Assembly (NCBI GenBank): GCA_009664345.1
Contig: CP043547.1
Span: forward strand, 3,996,709-4,060,708
DNA length: 64,000 bases
Direction: 5' to 3'
From: Planctomycetales bacterium 10988
Lineage (GTDB): Bacteria; Planctomycetota; Planctomycetia; Pirellulales; Pb10988
A model generated the notes under the pieces. The model did no database searches, had not been told where the DNA came from, and saw only the letters and a program-made list of their open reading frames with translations. Positions 55,304 to 63,189 of this stretch are shown one piece after another (positions within the stretch are counted from its first letter, which is position 1; each line of letters starts with the position of its first letter). The translations under genes were made by a program, and so were the position numbers.

Positions 55304-56896
55304 ATGGCAACTTCACCTTCACAAAAATTTTTATTAGCGGTCGCTAAAAGTAAGCTGATCGATACGCAGACTCTTAAGCGAGCGGTAGAACGATTCCGCC
55401 AGGCTTATGCCGGGAAGCGTCCGAATTTGCAAATGCTGGCTGCCTTTATGGTGCAGCACAAACTCTTGACCACTTGGCAAATTCGCAAAATCTCGCAAGG
55501 CAAATACAAGGGATTTTTCCTTGGCAAGTATAAACTGCTCAATCTCTTGGGATCAGGGGGGATGAGTCAGGTCTATCTGGCCGAGCATGTCGTTATGCGT
55601 CGCCGGGTTGCTTTGAAGATTTTGCCGCAGGATTTGGTCAACGATCCAGAATACTTACAAAAATTTTACGACGAATCGCGGGCGACCGCCGCGTTGGATC
55701 ATCCGAATATCGTGCGGGCCTATGATGTCGACAATGAAGGTAAAGTTCATTACCTGGTGATGGAGTATGTCGAAGGCTCGGACCTCCAGCAAATCGTCGA
55801 AGAAAAAGGGCCAATCGCCCCCAATCTCGCCGCGGATTACATTCGTCAAGCGGCCGATGGTCTTGAACATGCCCATGAGAGAAAAATCGTCCATCGCGAT
55901 ATCAAACCGGCGAATTTGCTCGTAGCCAAAGAGAACGACGCCCTCAAAATTCTCGATATGGGGTTGGCTCTCCTTTCTAATTACGCTGCTGAGAAAGATG
56001 AAGGAGACGATTTCTTCGGCACCACGGACTATCTTTCGCCGGAGCAAGCAACGAATAGCCCCCACCTCGACGGCCGCTCGGATATCTATAGTCTGGGCTG
56101 CACTTTCTATTTCATGCTGACGGGAAGCCCGCCGTTTCCGGATGGGACGATGGCGGAAGTTCTGCTCAAGCATCAAATGTCTGAACCGAAGGCGATCTCG
56201 ACCTTCCGCGATGATGTCAACGACGGCCTGATCGCCATCTGTAGCAAGATGATGGCCAAAGCCCCGGAAGAACGCTATCAATCCGCCCATGAACTTAGTG
56301 AAGAACTCGGGCAGTGGCTGTTGGATAATGACGCTTCCTTTGAAATTGATCCCAGTGTGACCGGGATGAGATCTGAGGAAGATGCCGAGCAGATGAAGGA
56401 CTTCATGGCTCAAGTTCAACGCGACCATCGCGAAACGACCCCGGCGATGGGTTCTGATACACAGCAAGTTCTCATGCAGGAAATCGAAGAGGATGCCCAG
56501 CAAGACCCTGCGGATGAAAGCCTTCAGATTTCCGATTTCTTAGCGAATCTCGAAGGCGGTTCCGGGAGTAATCTCGGGGATTCGGACGCCTCCTCAAAAG
56601 ATACGGCTTCCTTCAAAGGTCAAGAAACGATCAAGCGTGGTGAAGAGAAAGGGTCCTCTTCGACTGGCTCCGGTCCTAATCGCTCGGCTCCGGCCCGCCG
56701 TCCACCTCCGGGCAGTTCACAGCCTCGTCGTCGTCCCCCACCACCGAAAAAGACGAGTAAAGAAAAAGCGAAAGAGAAATCGGGGATGGATACGTTTCTC
56801 AATCAATTGAATGCCGAGCACGATTCTCCCAAGGATGCCGCGAACTCCGACGATCAATTGCAAAGCTTTCTCAAAAATCTCGATACAAATGATTAA
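55304..56896 (+). CDS. Soluble Hanks-type Ser/Thr protein kinase with Pro-rich tail
   Basis: A 530-residue kinase. G83-S-G-G is the glycine loop, R-V-A-L-K the ATP-binding Lys, H197-R-D-I-K-P-A-N-L-L the catalytic loop, D-M-G-L-A the DFG equivalent and S-P-E-Q-A the APE region. The first 80 residues are a helical module ending in L-T-T-W-Q and K-Y-K-G-F-F-L-G-K-Y, shared with the kinase at 5254. After the kinase domain comes an acidic stretch (about 350-440), then a Ser/Pro/Arg-rich segment with P-P-P runs, then a short acidic helix. No membrane segment is found. It lies 51 bp upstream of the helicase gene and may be co-transcribed with it. Substrate unknown. Confidence 0.92.
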   Translation: MATSPSQKFLLAVAKSKLIDTQTLKRAVERFRQAYAGKRPNLQMLAAFMVQHKLLTTWQIRKISQGKYKGFFLGKYKLLNLLGSGGMSQVYLAEHVVMRRRVALKILPQDLVNDPEYLQKFYDESRATAALDHPNIVRAYDVDNEGKVHYLVMEYVEGSDLQQIVEEKGPIAPNLAADYIRQAADGLEHAHERKIVHRDIKPANLLVAKENDALKILDMGLALLSNYAAEKDEGDDFFGTTDYLSPEQATNSPHLDGRSDIYSLGCTFYFMLTGSPPFPDGTMAEVLLKHQMSEPKAISTFRDDVNDGLIAICSKMMAKAPEERYQSAHELSEELGQWLLDNDASFEIDPSVTGMRSEEDAEQMKDFMAQVQRDHRETTPAMGSDTQQVLMQEIEEDAQQDPADESLQISDFLANLEGGSGSNLGDSDASSKDTASFKGQETIKRGEEKGSSSTGSGPNRSAPARRPPPGSSQPRRRPPPPKKTSKEKAKEKSGMDTFLNQLNAEHDSPKDAANSDDQLQSFLKNLDTND

Positions 56897-56947
56897 GCGA
56901 TCGCTTTTCATTTTTCCTCCTTGTTTAGACGGATTAGACTTCCCTGA

Positions 56948-59113
56948 ATGACGCTGCTTTTTTTAGATGCTCTGCCGCCTCGGACCCGTCGAGGGACGAT
57001 TGTGCGGCTGCTCATTCAAGTAGGAAAGTTGACCCGTCAGCAAGTCGGTCGCATCGAGATTCAAGGACGCCGTGCCACGATTGAGGTTCCCAGCCGTCAC
57101 GCGGAACGCCTGGTTCGGCTGTTGGATGGAAGTTCGCTGGCGAATCAATTCGTGCGCGCTTCTTTGCAACGCGAACGCAACTCCGCCGATGGCGAAGAGA
57201 CCCACTTCGATAAATTCGTCCGCCTTCTGGAACTAGAAGGAGAAGCCGAGGCCCGTCAGGCTTGGCTCCGTGCCCGCAAGCTCGCCCCCGAAGAAGCCGA
57301 ACGCCGGGGGCATACCCTTCTCAATCTGCGTTTGCGGGAGGAAGAAAGTGGCTTGGGGGGCCGATGGTTGATGACCTTCGGCAAGGCGAATCGGGAAGAA
57401 TCCCTCCCTTGGACTCGGTTGACGGTTGGTTCTCCGGTGGTCCTTTCCAATCAAGAATCTGAAGATTGGGCCGTTCGCGGGGTTGTTTCTCAGCGAGAAT
57501 CCCACGCCGTTCAAATCGCCCTCGAATCGCCACCGGATTCCCCGGACGAAGTTCATCGCTTCCGTCTTGATCAAGCCAATGATGAAATTGCCCTCCAACG
57601 CCAACGCGAAGCGATGGAGCGGGCCGAGAATGCCACCGATGAACGACTGGTAGAAATTCGAAAAGTACTTTTAGGGGAAGTCGCCCCGCAGTTCGCTACG
57701 CCGGAACCGCTGGACTCGATCGACTTCTTTGATCCTTCACTGAACGATTCTCAAAAAAATGCCGTACAACTTGCCCTCTCGGCTGAAGACGTTGCCCTCA
57801 TTCATGGTCCGCCAGGAACCGGGAAGACCACGACGGTCGTGGAACTCATTCGCCAGGCCGTTCGCCGCAAGCAAATGGTTCTTGCCACGGCCCCCAGTAA
57901 TATCGCCGTTGATAATCTTTTCGAACGCCTTCTGAATGCAGGTGAGCGGGTCGTCCGGTTGGGGCATCCTGCTCGGGTTTTGCCGGAATTGCGAGAACAT
58001 ACTCTCGACCTGATTGTGGAATCGCACGACGATGTCCGCCTCGCTCGCGAACTTTATAAAGAAGCGGAAGCACTCCAGCAGCGAACCAACCGCCGTTCGC
58101 GATCGGCGGCCAATCAGTATCTTTATCAACGCGAACTCCGCCAAGAGGTCAAGCGACTCCGGGCCGATGCCCGCCGCTTGGAGGCTCAGGCCGTTCAGCA
58201 AGTGATCAATTCCGCCGATATCCTTTGTGTCACCACCACCGGGATGGATGCCGAACTCCTGGGCAAACGTACCTTTGATCTGGCGGTCGTCGATGAAGCC
58301 TGTCAGTCGGTCGAGCCGGGTTGTTGGATTCCGCTGCTGCGGGCGAATAAATTGATCTTGGCCGGCGATCCTTGTCAACTTCCGCCGACGATTGTTTCCG
58401 ATGAAGCCCAACGCGAAGGTTTCGGGATCAGCCTACCCGAGCGGCTGCTTTCAGAGCATGGCACGAAAATTTCGCAGCTTTTGGAAGTTCAATATCGGAT
58501 GCACGAGTCGATCATGGCCTTCTCTTCGCGGGAGTTTTATGAAGATCGTCTGCAAGCCGCCGAAGGAGTCGGTCAGTGGGTGCTGGCGGATTTGGCTCAT
58601 GTCGAGCGGAATGAATGGACGACGCAGCCCCTGTTGTTCATCGATACGGTGGGGGCTGGCTATGATGAGGAGATCGAGCCGGAGGGCGAAAGCAAGCTCA
58701 ATCCGCAAGAAGCCCAGCTTGTGAAATCGCAAGTGGAGAAGCTACTCGCGGCCGGTTTGCTTCCGGCGGAACTCGCGGTCATTGCCCCGTATGCAGCCCA
58801 AGTTCGTTATCTGCGAAATCTCTTGGGTTCGGAACTTCGCGATGCTGGGTTGGAGATCGATAGCATCGACGGCTTTCAAGGTCGGGAAAAAGAGGCCATC
58901 GTCCTCACTTGCGTCCGTTCCAACAAAGATGGCGAAATCGGCTTTCTCAAAGATGCTCGCCGGATGAATGTCGCCCTCACGCGGGCACGCCGCAAGCTGA
59001 TCGTCATCGGCGACAGCGGAACCCTCGGCGGCAATCCTTTCTATCAACGCCTGCTCGAATCCTTCGAAGCACAACACGCTTATCATTCCGTCTGGGAAGA
59101 AATTTCTTACTAG
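56948..59113 (+). CDS. UPF1/IGHMBP2-like superfamily 1 helicase with DbpA-type N-terminal domain
   Basis: A 721-residue SF1B helicase. The Walker A motif G-P-P-G-T-G-K-T is at 287-294, Walker B D-E-A-C at 449-452, and C-terminal motifs V-Q-Y-R-M-H, D-S-I-D-G-F-Q-G-R-E-K-E and N-V-A-L-T-R-A-R are present. The first 50 residues (T-I-V-R-L-L-I-Q-V-G-K-L, then V-G-R-I-E-I and A-T-I-E-V-P) match the DbpA RNA-binding fold used by DEAD-box proteins. A long helical arm is inserted between the RecA lobes. The stop codon TAG (59111-59113) lies within the 4 bp duplication of the inserted IS. Activity on RNA is inferred. It follows the kinase by 51 bp. Confidence 0.88.
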   Translation: MTLLFLDALPPRTRRGTIVRLLIQVGKLTRQQVGRIEIQGRRATIEVPSRHAERLVRLLDGSSLANQFVRASLQRERNSADGEETHFDKFVRLLELEGEAEARQAWLRARKLAPEEAERRGHTLLNLRLREEESGLGGRWLMTFGKANREESLPWTRLTVGSPVVLSNQESEDWAVRGVVSQRESHAVQIALESPPDSPDEVHRFRLDQANDEIALQRQREAMERAENATDERLVEIRKVLLGEVAPQFATPEPLDSIDFFDPSLNDSQKNAVQLALSAEDVALIHGPPGTGKTTTVVELIRQAVRRKQMVLATAPSNIAVDNLFERLLNAGERVVRLGHPARVLPELREHTLDLIVESHDDVRLARELYKEAEALQQRTNRRSRSAANQYLYQRELRQEVKRLRADARRLEAQAVQQVINSADILCVTTTGMDAELLGKRTFDLAVVDEACQSVEPGCWIPLLRANKLILAGDPCQLPPTIVSDEAQREGFGISLPERLLSEHGTKISQLLEVQYRMHESIMAFSSREFYEDRLQAAEGVGQWVLADLAHVERNEWTTQPLLFIDTVGAGYDEEIEPEGESKLNPQEAQLVKSQVEKLLAAGLLPAELAVIAPYAAQVRYLRNLLGSELRDAGLEIDSIDGFQGREKEAIVLTCVRSNKDGEIGFLKDARRMNVALTRARRKLIVIGDSGTLGGNPFYQRLLESFEAQHAYHSVWEEISY
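59110..59113. repeat. Target-site duplication CTAG, left
   Basis: Left copy of the 4 bp duplication flanking the IS; it overlaps the TAG stop codon of the helicase. Confidence 0.88.
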
Positions 59114-60507
59114 TACTACAGTTGTAGATTCTTTTTTAGTACCATTCGCTTCTTCCTCGGTAAGGAGAAAGGGCGATGAATCATGAAGGGATCGAAGTGT
59201 CCACGGCGGCGATGGAGGCGGAACTGGAGCGGGTCGGAAGCTTGCTGCGGCCGCTGTTTGCCCGGGGCGAAGCCTGGCAGCGTGCCCGGCGGTATCTGCG
59301 GGGGCTGACCTCGGAAGTCCGGCGGAAGAACTCCTTGCAATTGGCCAAACAGCTCGGCGATGCCACGCCGTATGGGATTCAACATTTGCTGGGTCGGGCC
59401 TCGTGGTCGGCCGATGCCTTGCCGGACAGTTTGCGGAGCTACGCTTGCGAAGCCCTTGCCGATTCGCAGGCGGTTTTGATCTTGGACGAGACCGGGTTTC
59501 TCAAGAAGGGGACCAAAAGTGCCGGGGTCGCTCGGAGGTACTCGGGCACCGCCGGACGCCTCGAGAACTGCCAGATCGGCGTTTTCTTGGCGTATGCAAG
59601 TTCGCAAGGCTGTGCCTTGATCGACCGCGAACTCTATCTGCCGAAGGCGTGGATCGAGGACCGCCCGCGGTGTCGGGAAGCGGGAATCCCCGAGAATCGC
59701 GGCTTTTCCACCAAGCTCGAACGGGCTCAGGCGATGCTGGCCCGAGCGATCCAAGCCGGCGTTCCCTTCGCGTGGGTCACCGGCGATGAGGTTTACGGGG
59801 CCTCGACGCTTCGTCGTTTTTTGGAGGAGCACGGCAAGAACTACGTCCTGGCGGTGAGCCGAACGCTCAAGCTGAGCCGAGGCTTTTCGCAGCGGACGGC
59901 GGAACGATTGGCCGACGAAATCCCTGCCTCGCGTTGGCGAACGATCGACCTCGGCCCCGGCAGCAAAGGCGACCGGCGATCCCGCTTTGCCCGCTTGGAG
60001 ATCAATCACGACCTGCAACCGAAGCGAAATCGCTGGCTCCTCGTGCGGGAAAGTTTGGAGGAAGACCGAGCCCGCTCTTACTACGTGGCCGGGGCTCCGA
60101 GCCGCACGAGACTGCGGAAACTCGCCGAACTCGCCAGGAGCCGCTGGCGAGTCGAGCAAGCCTTCGAGGAGGCGAAAGGGGAAGTCGGCTTGGATGAATA
60201 CGAGGTGCGAAGTTTCGAGGGGTGGCAGCGTCACGTCACCCTGAGCCTGTTGGCCCATGCAATGCTGATCGTGCTGCCGACTCGCCCCGCGAGCCGCACG
60301 AGGCCGCGAAAAAAACGGCGGATTGATTCGCCTGAGTACTCCCGAGTTGAAACGCTTGCTTCTGAGCTATTTGAACCACGGCGAGCTGCTCGCCTCGGTG
60401 TTTCAAGCGAGCCTCTGGCGCTGCAGCCATCAGCACTATGCCCGTCAGTCCCACCACCGCTCCAGACAACCAAAACCACCCCCGGCGAACGATCTACAAC
60501 TGTAGTT
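59114..60507 (+). mobile_element. IS701-family insertion sequence
   Basis: A 1394 bp element. The terminal inverted repeats share ACTACAGTTGTAGAT (59115-59129 and its inverse 60492-60506). The flanks are CTAG on both sides (59110-59113 and 60508-60511), a 4 bp target duplication of the YTAR type known for IS701. It inserted exactly after the helicase stop codon, and the TAG of that stop is part of the duplicated target. Only one transposase gene is carried, and it is frameshifted. Intact ends and duplication point to a fairly recent insertion. Confidence 0.93.
59176..60505 (+). pseudogene. IS701-family DDE transposase with frameshift at an A7 tract
   Basis: The first frame codes 377 residues with the catalytic triad visible as Asp104 (L-D-E-T-G-F), Asp204 (V-T-G-D-E-V-Y-G) and Glu327 (W-R-V-E-Q-A-F). 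At 60309-60315 there is a run of seven A. The first frame then reads a non-family tail and runs out of the IS into flanking DNA. The frame that restores family sequence, with S-T-P-E-L-K-R-L-L-L then S-L-W-R-C-S-H-Q-H-Y-A-R-Q, ends inside the right inverted repeat at 60503-60505. One A fewer would join them, giving about 440 residues, the normal length. This is either an inactivating indel or a slippage signal. The ATG at 59176 follows AAGGAGAAAGGG. Confidence 0.88.
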
Positions 60508-60511
60508 CTAG
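60508..60511. repeat. Target-site duplication CTAG, right
   Basis: Right copy of the 4 bp duplication flanking the IS. Confidence 0.88.
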
Positions 60512-60750
60512 GAAGGAATAAGATAGTGCGGATATATTTTTTATATGCATTTAATTAAATGGATACTTCAATTTAAGCGTGTAGTCATTGGCAAAAAGTC
60601 AAAGTTTTTTGAAAGATTTCGGCAATGGACAGTCTGGAATTGATTATGAAACATGTAGAGAATTGACTGTGGTCGAGAATCATTTCTTGGGTCTGACAAA
60701 GACTCGACTCTATGAAGTGGTCTGTTTATCTAGATATTGGGAAAATTGAG

Positions 60751-61545
60751 ATGAGTTTACAACCTGTATACCCTAAAGAATTAACGGAAGCCGCCTGGAA
60801 GAGTAACGTGAGCACCGCCTACAAGATGGCCAAAGGAAAGGCCGGCATCAGTGAGGCTCTGCGACAGTGCGAAAAGGCGTTTAAAAGTATCGATTGGGCC
60901 CTCACCGATGCGAAAATGCAATGTAAAGACTGTATGTATTCCCCCGACTTTGATGAGAAGAAAATCGCGGCACTGAAGTATCATTCCGGCGTGATTCAGA
61001 AGAAGCTGGTAAAAGCAATTAAAGACGTACAAATCGCGGCGGAGAAAGCCATTCAAATTTGTAAAGGGAGTAAACTCATTCCCAAATCGACCACGGCCTA
61101 TCTGACGAAGGTCAAAAAAGAAGCGATCGACTTTGAAGAAACGTGTGGGGGTACGCTCGTTCGGCAGATATCGGAGTGGTATAACGAAGTTAAAAAGCGA
61201 CAACTTAAAAACATTGGGATGGCGGCTCAAAAGCTTATTAACTACGCAACCAACTTTGAGACAAACCTAAACAAAATGTTAAAAGCAGTTGAGAAAGAAA
61301 ACGAGGAGAAGGCAAAAATAAGTCACTTCACAAGTTTTCGTACGGAACATATCCGTGGGATAGGAACGGCCCTTCCTTTCTTTAGGAAGGATAACGACTT
61401 CAAGCCGGCGCTCTCTTTTTGGAAAACCGCATCGAGCGATGGTTATAATCCAAAAGAATCAAATGAAATCGATGGAAAAGCACGACAGATGACGATCGAG
61501 GTCAAGAAACTTCTTCAGATCATGAAATCGAAACAGTTAATTTAG
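60751..61545 (+). CDS. Unknown-family protein, tandem paralogue 1 of 3
   Basis: A 264-residue protein I do not recognise. It is rich in Lys, Ala and Glu and predicted helical, with no signal or membrane segment, so probably cytosolic. It shares with the two downstream genes the blocks A-Y-K-M-A-K-G-K-A-G (23-32), C-M-Y (61-63, preceded by C-K-D), I-P-K-S-T (110-114) and near the C-terminus F-R-T-E-H-I-R-G with L-P-F-F-R-K-D-N-D-F-K-P. The start ATG at 60751 aligns with the starts of the other two copies; an upstream frame to 60712 is not conserved. A terminator-like hairpin follows. No function is proposed from sequence. Confidence 0.85.
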   Translation: MSLQPVYPKELTEAAWKSNVSTAYKMAKGKAGISEALRQCEKAFKSIDWALTDAKMQCKDCMYSPDFDEKKIAALKYHSGVIQKKLVKAIKDVQIAAEKAIQICKGSKLIPKSTTAYLTKVKKEAIDFEETCGGTLVRQISEWYNEVKKRQLKNIGMAAQKLINYATNFETNLNKMLKAVEKENEEKAKISHFTSFRTEHIRGIGTALPFFRKDNDFKPALSFWKTASSDGYNPKESNEIDGKARQMTIEVKKLLQIMKSKQLI

Positions 61546-61961
61546 CAATAAATAAGCAAACAAAGCTCTATTTTCAATCTAGCCAGCTCTCGGAATTTCT
61601 CTATAGAGGATTTTCGGTGCTGGCTTTTGTTATTGTTAAGTCTGACGAATGCCTTCCTTTCTTCTCTCAATCACTTTGAACGCTTCCATCAAAGTCATAT
61701 CAAACAAAGAACTCCTTCTCTATTCTAAAAATTTTCATTTCTCTGAAAGATCGCTGCAATCTAGAGATCGCCTTCTTTTCTGTAGGCCGTTCTTTGATTT
61801 CCCCGAAATGAGGGGAGTTAAAAACCTTCCTGAAAAAAAGTTGAAAAAAAATTCTCCCACCTGTTACCATTTCAGAATCCTTTCCGTTACTAGATCCTAC
61901 AGGCATCGTTATGATGCGAATTTTATCTCTCTATTTTCTCCTTACGAAAAGGAACTGAAAC
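61546..61961. other. Intergenic region between paralogues 1 and 2
   Basis: About 415 bp without a gene. After the terminator-like hairpin at 61581-61628 the remaining 330 bp should hold the promoter of paralogue 2. Small frames here have no start signals. Confidence 0.55.
61581..61628 (+). terminator. Terminator-like hairpin after paralogue 1
   Basis: AGCCAGC (61581-61587) pairs with GCTGGCT (61619-61625), followed by TTT. The loop is long (31 nt) and itself partly paired, so strength is uncertain. Confidence 0.6.
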
Positions 61962-62756
61962 ATGCCCGTAAAACCTACTTACGACAAACTCTTGACGGCC
62001 GCTGACTGGAAAAGCAACATGGGGAACGCCTATAAAATGGCCAAAGGGAAGGCCGGCTTGAGTTCATCGCTACGGACCTGTGAAGCAGGATTCGAGCGGC
62101 TCGAATGGAATAAAATGGATGAAGTAGAAATGACAAAAGATTGTATGTATGAATTTGAATTTGATGCAGCAAAGCAGGAAGCACTCAATTACCATGCTCG
62201 GTTTGTTAAAAATGGCTATGTAAAAATTGTCAAAAATGTTTCCGCAGCTTGTGACGTTGCAAGTAAGGAAATTGCGGACAGTAAAGTGATTCCGAAATCT
62301 ACCGGGGTTCATGTAGCAAAAATTAAAAAAGAGGCTGTACGGTTTATGAAAGAATTGAATGAACTCAACAAAAGTATCGTCAAAGCCTTTGATAATCGTC
62401 GAAATAGCCGCATCAAGGGGTTAAACATGGCCAAGAAAAAGCTTGTTGAAACAACTGCCAAATTTGATGCTGCCGTTAAGAAAATGGTAAAGGAAGCCGC
62501 GGGAAAACACCCTGACGAACAAGCCCAACTTACCGTCTTTGATAACTTCCGCCGGGAGAATGTTCGCGGGATTGCGACCACTTTGCCATTCTTCAAGAAA
62601 GATAAAGACTTTGTCCCTTCGCATACGTTCTTCAAAAAAGCTGCCAGCGATGGCTATCAACCCAAAAAGGCAAAAGAGGTTGCCGGGAAAGCAAGGGAGC
62701 TGATGAGTGAAAATAAAAAGCTTCAATCGGTCATGAAAGCGAAGAAGCTTGTCTAA
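61962..62756 (+). CDS. Unknown-family protein, tandem paralogue 2 of 3
   Basis: A 264-residue paralogue of exactly the same length as copy 1. A-Y-K-M-A-K-G-K-A-G is identical at 23-32. The C-x-x-C pair before Met-Tyr is reduced to a single Cys (T-K-D-C-M-Y), I-P-K-S-T is kept, and the C-terminal block reads F-R-R-E-N-V-R-G-I-A-T-T-L-P-F-F-K-K-D-K-D-F. Between blocks the sequence has diverged strongly, so the copies are old rather than recent duplications. The ATG at 61962 has AAGGAAC at good spacing. It has its own leader and a strong terminator, so it is a separate transcription unit. Function unknown. Confidence 0.87.
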   Translation: MPVKPTYDKLLTAADWKSNMGNAYKMAKGKAGLSSSLRTCEAGFERLEWNKMDEVEMTKDCMYEFEFDAAKQEALNYHARFVKNGYVKIVKNVSAACDVASKEIADSKVIPKSTGVHVAKIKKEAVRFMKELNELNKSIVKAFDNRRNSRIKGLNMAKKKLVETTAKFDAAVKKMVKEAAGKHPDEQAQLTVFDNFRRENVRGIATTLPFFKKDKDFVPSHTFFKKAASDGYQPKKAKEVAGKARELMSENKKLQSVMKAKKLV

Positions 62757-63189
62757 TGAAGAGTTCCTTCATTTCTGACAATTAGAAAAGCCCTCCGCAA
62801 ATTTATTGCCGGGGGCTTTTTTACTTCATATCTTTTCAATTTTTAACGGAGGAGTGTTTAAAAGACTTGCTTTTTCATATCAATATTTCATACAAGCGAT
62901 TTTTGACACTTCGTTGCATTTTAAATAGAGAAACGTTTTCCTCATGCTCTATTGAAGAAAATTGCCAGCGATTACCTGATGTATTCGAGGTGTTGATTCT
63001 TCTTCATATTCTCAAAAAAACTTGTAATTACGTGTTATATTTGTCATGGTAGGCTTAGTCCGAGAGGATTGCCCAGGAATATTTCCGAAGAGAAGTACCG
63101 TTCCTGGTGTGAAGTGGTGTTCTTTGAGAAGGATGTTTTTTGCGAGATGCAAATTCTTTATTTTAATTTCTATTGAAAGGAAATTTTCG
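62757..63189. other. Intergenic region between paralogues 2 and 3
   Basis: About 430 bp. After the terminator the rest is A/T-rich with no supported gene and should hold the promoter of paralogue 3. An open frame upstream of the paralogue 3 start (from 63046) is not conserved in the other copies. Confidence 0.55.
62786..62823 (+). terminator. Intrinsic terminator after paralogue 2
   Basis: AAAAGCCC pairs with GGGCTTTT (62813-62820) with additional inner GC pairs, followed by TT. It lies about 30 bp past the stop codon. Confidence 0.85.

Larger units (their letters stand above)
26503..57672. repeat. Dispersed dyad AAAANYRNTTTT (18 sites)
   Basis: A short dyad-like sequence recurs at starts 26503, 29268, 30182, 35040, 35120, 35348, 38866, 39639, 41116, 42755, 43353, 43865, 44046, 44628, 46522, 47792, 55026 and 57661. 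Every copy has four A, four bases with pyrimidine-purine in the centre, and four T. Most have five A or T on at least one side. Seven lie between genes and eleven inside coding sequence. None was found in the first 26 kb or past 57.7 kb. Confidence 0.6.

Noticed and set aside
59116-60258. Long minus-strand frame of 380 codons opposite the transposase
   Set aside because: A shadow of the high-GC transposase gene; its translation has no domain signature.
60513-60558. Extension of the transposase frame beyond the IS
   Set aside because: It reads through the right repeat and target duplication into flanking DNA because of the frameshift, so it is not part of the native protein.
61649-62005. 118-codon frame between paralogues 1 and 2
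   Set aside because: It overlaps the supported start of paralogue 2 in another frame and has no ribosome site.
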